Source: Setophaga petechia (lineage: Eukaryota > Chordata > Aves > Passeriformes > Parulidae). From it: a stretch of DNA of 64,000 nucleotides. A model generated the notes under the pieces. The model ran no database searches. It worked only from the letters and a program-made list of their open reading frames with translations, and was not told the DNA's origin. How positions within the stretch are numbered: position 1 is the stretch's first letter; the number at the start of each line of letters is the position of its first letter. The stretch covers positions 29,630,557-29,694,556 of the forward strand of contig JANCRA010000008.1 in NCBI GenBank assembly GCA_024362935.1, read 5' to 3'. Shown here piece after piece: positions 1-14,860 of this stretch. Both the position numbers and the translations under genes were made by a program.

Positions 1-3000
1 ATGAACATCCCTATTCCCATGTGGGCAATATGCTTAGTGGTTTCATAAGGTCTGCTTTCAGACACAAGTGCTTATAGGATCAGGTCAGGACAAATCTCTC
101 TTCATCATCCATCTCCCTTGAAATGCATGATTTTGTTTACTCATTCTAGCCATGAGAGATTAGTTTAAAATTCCCATTTTATTTCAGACTGTGGCTAAGT
201 CTCTAAAAAAAGCAGTTACAATTGAGAACACTCATAAAAAGCCATTGAGGCAAGTCATAAGGGTGTAACAACTGTATCTCAGACACAGAGAAAAGCCATA
301 TGTCACTGAAAGGAGATATTATTTTGGAAGGGAAGTAAAAGTTTTCATTCAAGTTTTATAAGCACATGCAAAACTATGAAGCTGTTGTTATTGGTATCCC
401 CTGTCTAAACCAAGTACTCACCCTCATTGTCATCCATATTTCAGAAGTGATGAGGTCTCACCAGAGTAACAGTATATACACAATAGCCAGTGTGCTTAAT
501 TGGATATGTTATGTATGGTCTCTGTTTAATATTCTGGCAATTTTTGGCAAAATTATAGGAGATTCTTAAAACTTCTGTGTTGACTAACGTGCTCCTACCA
601 CAGCAAGGGGATTGCAAATAGGTAGTCTTTAGGGTATTTTACAATCCAGGCCTTTCTATCATTCTGTCCTCACAAATTCAGGAAGCATTATTTCCAGATT
701 GTAGGTATTACATTGGATTTGTTTCCTCTGTAGCATTTTGTTTTAGTGCTGTTTGGAGGGTGAAATGCTTTGCTGCATCAGCTCTTTTTTTACTTTTCAA
801 CAATTTATGCCTATATGTGACTCATGCCTAATGTTGTAATATTCCAAGGACACTGACACATGACCCAAAATTACACGAGTAAAACTGAAATGTTCAAAGG
901 ATTTATTTGCTAAGTTGCACTACCACTTTCCACTGTGTGAGGCACTGGGTGTAGAAGGAGGTGGTCTATAAGTTATTATGCTGAAACTTAGAAACAAGTG
1001 TTACATGTAGTTAAGACTCAGTAAGCACTTTAAACATACAGTAAAATAATTTGCAGAATAAGAGTATTATATTAGTCTTTAAAATTATAAAATGTGGACT
1101 CTGTAACAGAGTGATAGAGTGGATAATTGGTTCCCAAACACACTCATTTTTATCTTGCTATGCCTGTTTTCTATGGAAAGGTAATCAAATATAATTAAAT
1201 ACATAATAATTCTGTGTTTTCACAGTAAAAACTCATAATAGCAAATGTAACATAATTTAGTTCTGTGTCAGAATTAAAGATTAGGTATCATATTTTATAA
1301 CTCAAATTACATAGAATTAAAATGATCCAGAGCAGCGAGTTCTGAGAAAGTGGTCAGTGTATTACTGAAGCATTAGATAATGTCTTACTTAATAGCAATT
1401 TTATTGGTTGCACAGAAAAAGAAATACAATATTTCATTACGTCTATATGTATGCCAAAGTACAAAGTATTTTAGAGAGAGAGAGAAAGAGAATGATTTAT
1501 CTTTATTTTTAATCTCAGAACCACCGTGGTATCATAGCAAAAAAAAAAAAAAAAGAAGTTAGAAGTAAGGGTGTGAAATGAGATGTGATTCCAACTGGTA
1601 AAATGCAAGCAAGTGGAAGAATATTTGAAAGCAGTCATTATATGGAAGAGAGAGACTCAAAATTAGCAATGCTAGTGACATATCCTATGAATAGAGTTTA
1701 AGTGACATACTAAATAGAGATACTTAAAGTAGCGAGAATATTAGATAAGATCATAACGTTTAGACTTCTGTAATACACTCCACTGAGAATTTCATGATTT
1801 ACATTTAAGATGAGTAATGTCTTTCCAAGTTGGAACTGCTATTGAATAAAAGACTACTATGGTCCTGAGGACAACCATTGTCTTCTCTATTGTGCATCTT
1901 CCTCAAATAAGTAAATCTAATTATTAAGTTGGGGCTGAAGATGTTTAAAGTACTCCATGTTCTCTCACTCATAGTTCCACAAAAAAAGGCCTGATTCATT
2001 AGGTAGTAGTAGAGTAAACAGCTCTTCTCCTCAGTCTTGGTAGTTCTGATGTGTAGCAGGACTTTCTCCTGGGGAGTGTGCTGCACTGGGTCACTGCAGT
2101 GCTTGGGAAGGGGAAATGATCTGTCTTGAATAATTGAATATAGGGTTCATGTTTGATAGGAGATACCTATTCTGCAGATAGAAATTGCCTTTCAATATCC
2201 TTTACAATCCAAAGTATTTTACAAGGGTGTCACACAAATTATAAGAGTATTTAAGTCTTGTAATTTGCATAGGCACTAAAATAAAGCATGCTTTGTCTTG
2301 TTCATCTCACTTGTTAGCATTGTTTATATGAATTGCCAAAGCTAGACAGCGGTTCTGTGATTTCAAGTGATCTCACTGAGCCTAATCAGTGTTTTAGCTT
2401 AGATAAAGTAAAAAAAAAAGTCATGAAAGTTTTTGCACACTGCAGGCTGTGCTCAGGCTCTTAGATTTCAGCCATGGTGTGGACTTTTGGAAACGCTCTT
2501 TGCACAGAAAGAAGAAACCAAACAGTGTGGTGGGATTCAGAGACAGAAAGAGAGGAGTACAGATCACTGACAAAGTCCAGCTCACTACTACAGTGTGTGT
2601 GTGACTACCCAGAATTTGTCTTTTTCTCAGAAAAACATCCTGAGGACATGTCATTCAGGGCAACAGTAGATGTTATAGACCTTATATCTTCTCAAAGGTG
2701 CATTTTAAAATGTGACCTTTAAATGTATCCAGATATTCAGATGCACTTAGCATTTCCAACCAGTATTATTCTTAATTAAGGGTCATGAACACTTTTGACT
2801 CTGTGCCTTGCAACAACGTGAAGGCAGGGTTTTTTCTTTTTTTACTGTTTTTCATTTAATATTCTTATATCTGCCATGCTGAGAGAACAGCTAGGCAAGG
2901 TGGAACTCCATGGTCCGCATTTCACCCTTTCTAGAGAAACCCTGAACCTCTGTAGGGTGGGGATTGCCATGTAATATAAGAGTGGAGAGACATCCTGGAA

Positions 3001-6000
3001 AACACATCAAACAGAGACTTATAGACTGTAGTGACGAACAGGGAGGAAAAGACCCTTGTGAGCTGTTGTGGATTGGGTTCCTAGGGATGGAAGCAGGCTG
3101 CAGGATGAGGGGGATGGTGGGAAATTTGCTAAAACTCCAAAAGTTGGCAGAGTGCAGGTCTAAAAGAAGGGACTTGCCTCTAACAGTAAAGCAGGGAGAG
3201 GGAGAAGATGAATGAGCCTTTTGTCTTTTTATTTATTTCTGCTTTGTCTTCGCTTGTCGCTTTGCATTTCCTCTGTTTAACCAATTTTGAGGCAACAGAC
3301 TGAAAGATAAACATGTAGGCAGCACCACCACTAAAGCTTTCTCTCTGGGGAAGAGGCTCTTGGACTAGACCCTGTACTACCAAATAGCATGTGGCCTTGA
3401 TATTTGGATAGTAGTTGATGATATGGTCTTATTCATGCCCTTTATGCTCTTCAGGCATTCCCCAAAACTCCGGGTTTTGTTTTGGTTTCTTGTAGGGTTA
3501 TTATTTTTTTCTGGGAGGGGATGTTTCCTGTCTATAAACTTTATATTTGCCTAATCCTTCTGCTCAAATTGTTTCGTTTTGGCCAGGAATTTAAAAGAAA
3601 ATCCAACAGACAGACACTCAACTTCTATTGAACTGCAAAAGGATTTAGACCTCTATTCTATTTCTTTGTCTCTGGAAAGCAGAGCCTTTGTTTGTGTTTT
3701 TCATCTGGCCTTTTTAATTTTGTGTGTATTCTTCAGTTTATTTCCTACTTAATTGTTTAGCTGTTAATTTTAATCTTCCTTTACTGTATAATCACTTCCA
3801 TAATTGTTCTCACTGTCGTTCAGTCTGAGACTGATCTCACTCCTATTTAATTCAACAGCAGCTCTGTTACTGAGTTTAACATGAGCCTGATCAGCTTCTA
3901 TTTTAGTAATGACATTTTCTTGAGGGTAAAGAAAAAAGAGTACACACAAAAGTTATAAGACTGAATAGATCCTAGAAAAAGGTATGTCATATACTGAAGC
4001 ATATACACCACAACCTTGCCAGAGATTTATTAAGGTAATATTTTTAGAATGTTTTCCTCTCCTTCCATAGAAACAGCAGACATTGTTTAAAGCCTCCTTA
4101 TAGAAACAGGAGAAATGATAACATCTTTTACACTGCACATAGATTAACTCTGAAAAATGATCTAAAGGATATTAAGAAATCACTACAGGAGATCTCACAG
4201 CATGCAATGAACCTCTGTATTTAATTTATGTGAAAACAGCAGGATTCAATTCTCTAACATTATTGCCACTTATGTTTTACAGGAATCTGTGCTAGTGCCA
4301 CACAAATTCTAAAAAAAAGAGCTAAAAATCATAAAAATTTGTCCAAAATGTCTGATATAAGTGAGAAAAGTATAATTAAAAGGAATGAACTCATTCTTTG
4401 GGGTCTGCTTGTGTTCACACAATCAATTTTGCCATCATTAATAGAAGCAGAGCCATAACCCAGTGAAAATTTGTTGAGATGACACATTTTTATTCATCAT
4501 AATTATCCATCATGTCCCCAGTTTTCCAAGAAAAATAGAAGGTGCTTAATTTCCAACTCCTGCTTACTCCACAGAAATAAATGCAGTTGTCCACTTAAAG
4601 ACAGTTTTTCTTTCCAGGGCTAAATGCACAGCATGGTTTATTTTCACATTTGTTTAATACCTAAATCTAGTGCTGAGATGCCACCAAGCTGCTCAGCAGC
4701 CTACCCGTTTGGGCACTGCAGCTTCTACCCATGTGTGTGTAGAACTGGCTCATTGTTGATATTCCTTAAGTGAATCAGTCCAATCTCATAAACAAAGCTG
4801 GAGAGCAGAGTGTCAAGTCCTACAAAAGAAAGATTTTCAAGTTTTATTTTTAAAAAATCAACATCTTGAGGTGGGGAAAAGTATGTTTGCAAGAATCTTA
4901 AACCTGAGTGATTCCTCTGCAGAAGTATAATTTAAATGTTTTACTAACTGAGGGAGTTCTTAACCAAGCAGTTTCCCTATGCTATCGTTCAAACAAAAAC
5001 CAAAATCAAACTTTTAAACAAAAAAGTCAACTAGAGAAGTGATGAGAAGTTTGAAGCTTTTAACACAACACATGAAGGTTCTTTGTGCTGATACTTGGGT
5101 TTTTATTCATCACTCTGAGTCTTTAATCCCATCTTCTTTTTTCACTTGAGATTGGCAAACTGGATTAAAATAGCATTAACAAAGCTGCAACATGAAAAAC
5201 CAGTGTGTAGTGTATTCAGTTCAGGTGGTTATTTTTTTTTCTTTCAATTTAACAAAGCAGTAAAATGCATCACTTTCTTGATCCACTTGCAAGACCTTGC
5301 CAGGCATTCCTTGCTGGATTGTCACTTTGTGGTCTTCTCAATGCATAGGCAGTGGTGGTCAAATAAAGGAAAATAATGGAACTTCTTGAAAAATTAAAAT
5401 TTTATCTTTTCATGAATTCAGTTTTCCAAGACAACTTTATTTTATGATTTTGTATAGAATTGTAATTAAATTAAAGCAAAATATTTCATATTAATAATAA
5501 TTAATTAATATTGTTTACCTGAAAGTTAGCAACACCTAAAATGTTTGGTTTATTTGTAAGCTTCACTCTTAGAATATATAAACAGAGGCTTTTACTTCTT
5601 TATTCAGAGTATTTCTGGTACTTTCACCACTTACTAATTTCCCCTAATTTTCCCCATTGTTTACAATAAGATGGCTTCTTTTATTAATAATGAGTGATAT
5701 ATCAGGTAATTTTTATGTCTGTTACACAGATTCATAATTAGTAACCATTTCACCATTCCCATAATGAGATGATGGGAAAGACTCAGATAGATTTGTGTGA
5801 AGATATCAAATAGCAGCAAATATAGACTACCTGGCAAAAGCTCAAGGTTGAGAGGAAATAGAATTGAATTCAAAGTAATGTTACATAAAATTGTTAACCT
5901 ATCTGTGCTTATTATCTGGCAGAAGAATTGTCTTCCTTGGAAAAAGAAAAGGTCTTTAGCACCTTATGGATAGGTTAAAAACAGAGGGGTTTTATTGCCA

Positions 6001-9000
6001 AAGGAAAATAAAGGTAATGCTCCTATGAGATGTAAGAAACATCTTGTTCATAGATGCAGTGACTCTTAAGCTGAAACTTAGAATATTTGTTTAAAGTTAA
6101 ATATTTGATGAAGGTAGTTTTTTGGTTTTTTTTTTTTTTTTATAACAGTCATAACTGTTTCAAGTCTGCAAGTCAAGATCTCTTTCTTTGTGGAGATACT
6201 TTCAGTGTTTACAGTTTATCAGCAGTGCAATCCACCAGAGAAATGTTTTCTAGGGTTTTTTTAGTTATCACGGTTAATGCACCTGTAAGAGCTTCTATCA
6301 GGTAATTTATAAAAAGAAAAAATTCCTAAATTATGTTTTTAAAAATAAACCCTAAGCCAAAATATTGTAACACCTAAAAAGAGAACAGACATAGGAAATT
6401 CCATTTTACTGTCTGTGTAGGAATACTTAGTTGTTGTATACCAAATGATAGAATTTCCTTCAACACTTGCCTGTTGTCTTTGAATTATAAAAAACAAAAT
6501 ATTTTTAGGACATATTCAAATAGTCAACTCATTCATAAAAAAGGGAACCAAGACATATAAGTAGGTAATTGAATGTATACCCTGAAATAATTGAAGGCAT
6601 CAAGAATTTTGTAATGAGCTAACCATTTAAGAAAAAATAAAGAATTTTTTCAAGTTTTGTGTCTATTTAGGAACAGGCATTTGAATGCAAGTTCTTGTCT
6701 ACTGAAGAGAGATTTTCCTGCTTGTTTGGTGGGTTCTGAGGGAAGGGTGGTTTTCTTCAGCTTCTGGGCAAACACAACGTTAGAAACTTCCAGCATGGGA
6801 GAATTGCTGATCAATTGTACAATATCATGGTCATGATCTTCAATTACTGACATTTTTGTCACTTTCTTTCGCATGAGTAGGATATGGAGGTATAATACAT
6901 TTAAGAATATAAATGAGCAGATATAAGAATTTCAGAGACTTTTGCTGTTTTCTAAATTTTTCATTTTGCCAGCTGCATTAATGAATTATAGCAGACAAAT
7001 TTGAGGTCATTTTCTTCAAAATTAAAAATTAATTTTCATCTGAAACTTACCATCTCGTTCTTAGCAACAGTGATCTCATTTTGACAAAATCCTGGTATAT
7101 TTAAGCTAACACGTTTCCGAAACAGACAGTAGTTATGTTATTCTAATATGCACAATCCTAATCAGGGATACATAAAATTTTTTTAATCAAACATGCTAGA
7201 AATAACATTTTTCTGACTATTGAGTTAGAAACATATTATGTGCATAATTGAATTTATTAGTATTCCCAAGAGACAATTACTGTTTCAGTGAGAACAAAAC
7301 AGAGTCTTATTAGAGACACGAAAATACCATGTATCTGTTTGCCAAATATACCACTAAGCTGTACACAAAAGAGCTGAATACTTATTAATAGCAGCAAAAG
7401 GATTGAATGCTAAGTATGGTTATTGATGGGAAGTCAAAAAAAATGTAACTGGCTAGTATGAACACAATGATATGAAATGTATTTTTTAAATCCATCAGAA
7501 TTGATCTAACTGGTTTTACTGAAGTATAATGCAGGATAGTGGCTAATCAGCAAAGACTTGAAAAATAATGAAGTTAAAATAATGCTTTGCTGGCCTAAAT
7601 ATCTATTCCTTTTTTCTATTTTTTTTTTTGTTTGTTTAGGGGTTTCATTTTCAATATCAAGAATGTCACGAAGTGGCAAAACTCCTGTAGTTTGAATCTA
7701 ATCACAATTGTTTTATGAATAGCAAGATTACCCAGGAATTAGTCAAGTCTACATTCAAGGTCATTATCAACAATGCAACAGATAAACCACAACATTAGAT
7801 GCCACCAAGTCATTAATATATATATATAAATATCCAAACACTCTTCTATGCACAATCACAACATTTTCTAATGTTAAGACTCATGGTGCTGTGTGTACTT
7901 TTCATAGAACTCTAGAATGGCTTGGGTCACAAGATACATTAAATATTATCCAGTTCTAATTCCATGGCCGTGGGCAAGGGTGCCACCCGTTAGACCAGGC
8001 TGCCCAAAGCCAAATCCAACCTGGCCTTAAACACTTACAGAGGTGGGACATCCACAACTTTGAGAAACCTGTTGTAGTGTCTTGCAACTCTCACAGTGAA
8101 GAACCACTTTTCTCTTACTAATTCATTATTTTGGACCATGTGTGTCTTTATTTATTTATTAACTGCAGTAATTTTATTGCTTCATCAATAGTTTTTAAAT
8201 GAGTATATTTTTTTTCTTTTCCCTGCCTCCATACCTAGTCACTAAACACTATTAAAAGTCAGAATTTGTTTTCCACAGAAAATTTTATGTAAAAAGACCT
8301 CATTTTGAATACAAAAATGGAAATTCTGGAGAAGTTTGAAAAGGCAAAAAATAGCATGTATTTAGATATGAAACATTTAGGGTATTCCTCAGGATTATCT
8401 TAGATGTAAAGTTTTGAATCTTACTAGAATGCCTAGTTTCTCATCAATATGCATATCCTGAAATTGCAAATTAAAAATCCCAAACTCTTGAGAAGTTAGA
8501 TGTGAAACTAGGCTGGTTTCTAATGAAAAACATTGCCTTTAGGTTCTCTAAATACCATTTCCCAAATGATTTCTTAGAACATCCTAGTTTCTCTAAATCA
8601 GATTGGTTTTTTATATCACAAAACAGCTCTGCTGGCCAAGCATGCATAGTCAACATGGCCAAAAGAAGGCTGGCTTTCCCTTTTTCTAGCTTTCCTTTCC
8701 CTGTATTTAGCCATTATCTCTCTCCCAGTTTTTTCATCTGCAAGGTAAAGTACTTTGGTTTTTTACTTCTTTTTTCAATTTTGTGCAGTTTTATGGGTTG
8801 GTACTCCCTTTTTATGGGTTGGTGTGTGTGGAGTCTCTTAAAGGAGGATGAGATTGTTCCTCCTCCTCATGATTTCTCAGGCTCTCAGATTCAACTATTG
8901 TCTTCCAGCTCTGTGCTGTGCCTCTCACATAGTCTTCTACCTGCTATGCTTTGCAGTCTCTGATCCATCTTTAGGAAGAAAATGACCTGTTCAGGAAAAA

Positions 9001-9973
9001 AAAGCTTTCAAACAGCCAAACCTGAAAACAGAAACTTCCTAGGAATTAGAGAGGGCAGTGCAGAGCTTGCTGCAACTCTGAAGATCACTGTCCTGGCTCA
9101 AAGCAAGTCCAAAAGTGAGGGCCTATGTACAAGTTGCTATGGGCAGGGGAGGAATTGCAGAAAAAGCTTTTTTAATCTGTGTATTTAATCTGTACATTTA
9201 TTAGAAAATTTTCTATTAAAAAGAAAACGGAAAAAACAGCCCAAAACTTTAGTCTCTTTTTTATGCTGAAGACAGAAATTCTATTTTAGTTTTAAAATCT
9301 TCTGTTTTGTATGTGTCAAAGCTGTGGCCAGCTCAGGTCCTATTACACCATTGCTCTGTGCAAGCTCACCACCTCCTTTTTCTTAGGCCACATTTGCCGG
9401 TATTGTCATTGACTTGGTTATTGTTCCTGAGGCTGGCCAATCAAAACTATGTTCCTGTTTTGCCATTTTCTCTCACAGGATATTTTAAAATCTGTTGTTC
9501 TTATCTTTCCAGAATGCTCAGGTATTTCACTGAGTGATGTGTATCTCATACAGTACAATCTTTTCTCATTTAGTGTGAATTGCATCTCTATTTCTCTGTT
9601 CATTTCTGTTCAAAATGTTGCTATTAATATTAGCTCCCTGAGTGCTTTTTATAGTCTGTCTCTTGAGTTTCTCCACTGATTCTTTCCTCTATCTGCAAAG
9701 AACACAATAAAAGTAAAAAAGCAGAATATTTTAAGAGATTTATGGGTTTATATATGAAAGAACTAGTTAATTCAGCATCTAGATTTGTTTCAGCTATGGA
9801 GGGAAGAGATGGATGAGTAAAAAAGCAAGTAAGCAATGAATGAGAAATTACTAAATATCAAGTTTTTTCAAGTTCTTCAGATATTTTTTTCCTCAGGGTC
9901 TTGATAAAAAAGTTGTCTAAAATTATGATATCTAAGTAACTTTTTCTTTTTTTTTATTTATATACATTTTTAG
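1..9973 (+). other. GABBR2: GABBR2 intron, 3' part (5' end outside window)
   Basis: This non-coding stretch ends at the splice acceptor of the first exon. The last ~35 bases are strongly T-rich (a polypyrimidine tract) and finish with TAG at 9971-9973. No part of the preceding GABBR2 exon, which in the mammalian protein encodes helices 1-2 and ends just after the TM3 cysteine, could be found, so the intron is at least 10 kb long. Contents seen: a CR1 3' end at 7903-8130, A- and T-homopolymer runs (for example near 1540 and 6128), a short AT run near 7817, and a 14-bp direct repeat at 8789-8802 and 8810-8823. Open frames here show no recognisable domain. Confidence 0.85.
7903..8130 (-). mobile_element. 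CR1 LINE, 3' end fragment
   Basis: Read on the plus strand, this is the reverse complement of an avian CR1 3' end. It begins with a decayed CATAGAA..CTAGAATGG terminal repeat, then CTTGGGTCACAAG, a degraded 'tccaattccatggccgtggg' block, TTAGACCAGGCTGCCCAAAG, CCAACCTGGCCTTAAACACTT and GGGACATCCACAACTTTGAG. These blocks and their order match CR1 well. The distal edge, where the sequence becomes AT-rich, is approximate. The element is 5'-truncated, inactive and inserted antisense to GABBR2. Confidence 0.92.
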
Positions 9974-10129
<156 letters not shown>

Positions 10130-12845
10130 TAATTGTTTTCATACCTTTCCTGGATGGCCATAGCAGTGCTGACTGTTCATGTGTCACACCCAAAGATCCT
10201 GAATAATTTGATATTGAGGCTTTTTGGTTTCTTTTTTAGTCTCTCAGAGTTGGAGTCAAGCATCAGCCTGCCAGTCTTTATAATAAAAGGCGGACAGTGG
10301 AGTTGGCTGTAAAATGTAAATGTGAATTTGGATCTCTACTCCCTCTTAGTACCTTGCTTCAGCATCCAGAAGTCTCCTTCTGGTAGATTTGCTTATTAAT
10401 GTTTTCTGATTATATCTGTCTAAGATGTGGGTATTACCTGAGGATTTCTCATGGATTGGTAGGTGGAAGCAAGAGAAACTGCTGCTTATAGTTTCTCTTT
10501 TTAAATTAATATTGAAATTGTATAAATTTACTCTAAGAATGGTCAGAATTGAACCACAATAGTTGTTTCTGTCATTTTTGGTACAGCACATTTTCCGTAA
10601 AGGATTAGGGTCAGTTAAGGAGTAGTGCAGCTTTTCATGATATTTTTCCCATTAAGCTTCTTTGCATACATGAAGTACTTTTTATCAGATGATTTTATTA
10701 ATAAATTGGAAAAACACTGAGTAGAAAACATTATGCTGGTAAAAACATTAAAAGAAATGTTCATGAAACAGAAAAACAAAATTAATATTTTTATAGAATG
10801 AGCAGAATTGCCAAGTGCAGTTCCTATGTGCATCAGAACAGTTTTATTCTAATAACCAATAAAGAGTTATATATAACTAAATTCAGTAGAAGAATATTCC
10901 AAAAACCTGTCAGATTACTCTTTTTTTTTTTTTGTTTTTCGTTATGTGTGGTCGTAAAAGATCTCTGTTGTTAATTTTTATTTTGTTAGCACCATGTTAT
11001 TTTTCCACAATTGCAACATGTAGGTAATCTGTCACAATAGGATACATCATTCCTTTAGAAGGAATGGACTTTAGTTAGACAGGGAGAGAATTAACTCAGT
11101 TTCTAAGAAGATTTATGTCTGAGGTTATTAAGGAATAACATGCTGTGTCTGGAACTGGATCTATTACTCTGGCACAACACATCCAATTAGTACTTGCCCC
11201 TCCTATTTGGCCATGTCAGGTTTGCTCCACTTCATTATCATTCTTAAAAAAAAAAAAAAGGTGAATAAATACAAAATATCTTAAAACTAACTTAAAATAT
11301 AAAAAATTTCTATACCTAAACCAGGATGCTCTGGGTGGACTGAAATGGAAACCTCCCTTTTTGCATGTTTGCAAAGAGCCCACTCTAACATAAGAGTTTA
11401 TACTACCCAACCCTTTTATACATTTTTTTTCTTCATTTTTTTCAAGGATCTCACACTTCCTATATTAAAGTTTTTTAACAAAGATGAGCCAGGGTTTTAC
11501 CTTCCTGAGAAATGAAATTTTACATTGCAAATATTTTTTACGTATTGGTACAAATATTTTTAAATTAGTGAAGTTACACAAGACACTACAGTCTAACACA
11601 TAAAAGCATTTACTTCATGACCTTAATTATCCTCAAAATTGTATAATTTCTCCAATACATACTATTTTAGATGGGAGTGAGCAGGTACTGCAGTGGACTG
11701 TCACTGAGCTTTTGCTTCCTTTTTTTTTAAACATTACATTTTAGATCTGCAAGTTGCTACTCAATAATAAATTTCACTGTCTGTTAATTAAACATAATCC
11801 TCCAATTCTTTATTGCCCTGTTCTTCAAGGGGCTCATCACCAACTGCAAACTGCAATTGATTGTGCATGGCTGGATGTTAAAATTATTTAAGATCAGTTA
11901 AAAAGATACTGACCAGTATAAGGGAGATAAACTTTCAGACATCTGGATGATGACCAATGAGCTTCTTTGCTCTGAGTGATATTGGAAGCATCAAGGCTGT
12001 TAGGCTACCTTCCTCAGTATTCTGGAATTAAGTCAACTACACATTTGTTCGGTAAACTTTAAAGAATTCTTTATTTAGATATCTCCAAATCATAAGTATG
12101 AATCATGAAGTGCAACAGTTTTCTTTATGTAAAACAAATCAGCTATCCAGATAAGTGTTTACTAGTCATATATTTTGATTTGCCAGGATAGATAAAAGTG
12201 TTTTTAGGAGTCAACTGAAAAACATGGCATTCTTTACTTATGTCTTGCAAGAATGACATTTCCATTTTCTGCAGATGTAGTTTGCAGCAAAAGTATTTTC
12301 TTTCTATGGATGCACAGAAAGTAGAAATTTTTGCGAACAATATCTAAACTGACAAATGCACAAAGGTAGTGCCACATGAAAAAAACCACATGAATGTTTC
12401 TCAGTTAGTTGTGCCGTGACAGAGCAGACTGGCATTGCAATCAGAGAAGTACAAAGTTCTAAAATTATTTAAGTAGTGTGGATCTTGGATTCATTTGTGA
12501 TCACTTTTGTTACTACCTGTATATACGTATGACAGTAAAAGCTGTATGACCTTTAGGCATACAACCTTTACTGTCATCCTCAATATTTTCTTCAGGAAAA
12601 TATTTGCCAGCAGTGAAATTTCTTCAGAGAGTGAAAGAATCCCTGTGTGGCTGTTGAAAACACTGGTTAATTCATTTCTTGAAAGTGGGTGTTAAGTAAA
12701 GGAGAGAATATGATGAGTAAATCTGTTTATCTTCATTAGATAGGGCAAGCTTCTGTACATTTATTGTACACTTTAGTATACAACGTGGCTTTTTGATGGG
12801 ATTAGTGGATATCTGTCTCAGTGTGAGGAAATATACAGAATTTTA

Positions 12846-12870
12846 AATAATAATAATAATAATAATAATA
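12846..12870. repeat. (AAT)n microsatellite
   Basis: Uninterrupted AAT trinucleotide run of about 8 units (25 bp) inside the TM3-TM4 intron. Probably polymorphic. Confidence 0.95.
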
Positions 12871-14379
12871 CACGCTATATTACTGCATAAGAATGCATAA
12901 GAAAGCGAAACTTAATGAGTTAGAGTGTCTTGAATTAGTTGAAGGTTCTCATTAACTGCTGTTTATAAAGCTTTCAAAAGTCTATTTTATTTTCACCCTT
13001 TTATATATCCACTCTTCAGTTACTGGAAATTAATAAACAATAAAATTCAGAATATACTCATTCTGTTATCAGACTACTAAGGATAAATTTTGCAAAATTC
13101 CCAGAGCTCTGTCACCATCTTTGATCTTGCTAGGGCTCAAAGGAAGCAAATTAAAAATGCATTAGTTTTAGCTGGAAACAGAGGGGTGCAAGGGGATCAA
13201 TTTTTGTCAGATGGAAATGACAAAATCAGTAGGGGGAAATAAATTACTTTTGAGTTTTGAAGAGGTTAGCGGAGATAATGGAAAGTGAAATAGAATTAGT
13301 AGTAAAAATAACTGTAACAGTTATAATTGAGGTGCAGCTCTGGTTTTCATACGTCTCCTTTCTGTTGTTTTGGGCTGTGGAATGTCTTCTGCTCTGAGAG
13401 AGGTGGGGACTGGTTTATTGTTTTCCTTGGCAGCAGGAGGGCTGGCAGTGGATAAGAGGAGAGAGAGGAGAATATCAGTGGCAGAAGGTGGGGAAGCTTT
13501 AGCTAGCTGAACCATTTACAGAACAAAGTCTTCTGGAGAATTCAGAAGGATGAGAAGTTGTCTATTTTGGTAGGATCTGCACTGTCCTTGGTTTTTGGGG
13601 GTGTTGAAGCACTCCTGCACAGAGACTGCTCCTGCACAGCTCCTGAATGCCAAATAAAGCCCAGAATAGTCACAAATTCAGTGCAGTAATATTTAAAGCC
13701 TCCATAAGTGTTATAAATTCTGCTCCTACAAAGACAAGTATTGGGCCATTTGTAGATGGCTCCACTAAAGCATGAAGATGATCAAGGCCACAATGTTACC
13801 TTGTTGCATTTGTTGTATTTGAAAGTACAATACATCTCAGTTGATGCTGCCATGATAAGCTTGTCTTACCCATAACAGAGTACACTCTGGCTTTGTCTAT
13901 TTGGACTTAATTCTTCAACTGTGGCATCAGAGAAGGGATGTTTTATCTTCAATTTTCACTGAAAATATTATCATTGTGCTCAGTTATTACTACTGCTGTA
14001 GATTTATGGTGGCATATGTCTTTATGTTGACAAAGTTGTTACAAGATAAATACAGAATATAATGACAAAAGGGGTGTAGAGCAGCCTCTTTTCTTGAGGC
14101 TTGTGCTGCTATAGTTTGGCTAACATTATTCTACTCCTTCACATAAGTTTTCTCTGTATTGGTAATATCAAAGGGAAAAGAAGTACAAATAATCACAACA
14201 GACAAAAATGACTTAGTCTAACCTGACTCAGCTATGCCTGTCAGGCTGCCATCTGGCAAACTTTTTGTCATCCATTTGGTCTGTTAGGTCCTTGTATGAG
14301 TACTGAAGAGAGCTGAGGTCTTCATGCCTTGCAAAGATGGGAATGAGATTGCACAGATTATGTTTTTGACAGTAGGATG

Positions 14380-14860
14380 GGGAAGGGAGGCTGGCAGTGC
14401 AAGGGAACTTCAGGGCCAAGAGACTGGGAGCAGGAAAGAAACTGAAGAGGAGAAATCAGGTTTCCTGCCAATTACTTCAAGAGAGAAGCCTGTCCAGATT
14501 AAAAAAAAATAGGAAAATCTTGGGATTATATACTGGGAAAGATATTGAAGAGGCAGACTGAATTTGGATTAAAATTCCTTTGGAAACTAAATTTCAAAGC
14601 CAGCAAAGGCAGGAAGGTCTGTAAGAAGTGATCAAGAAAACTGATCATAATGGAATGCAGAGCCTGAGTATGGTATTTAAATGGCAAACTGTAATTGAAG
14701 AACTAGGTCTGGTTTAAAATTAGATTAAGATTGAAATTTAGAGGCAGAACGGGAGGCCTGAAAAGTAGGGATGTAGTCTAGGAAAGCAAAGCAGGAGTGA
14801 GAATGGAGAAAGAGACAAGAAAAAACTTGAAATTAGGACTGACCAAAATGATTTCACAAG
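14380..14860 (+). other. Purine-rich intronic stretch, unclassified
   Basis: The plus strand is dominated by A and G (many GAAG, AGGA and GGGA words) for nearly 500 bp with no simple period. This asymmetry can mark a decayed sense-strand LINE, as at 28700-30500, but I could not align it to any element, and frames here are short. No function is assigned. Confidence 0.4.

Noticed and set aside
8502..8963. 153-codon open frame on the plus strand
   Set aside because: Composition is Phe/Ser/Leu-rich as expected from T-rich DNA. There is no recognisable domain, no splice context, and it lies in the GABBR2 intron.
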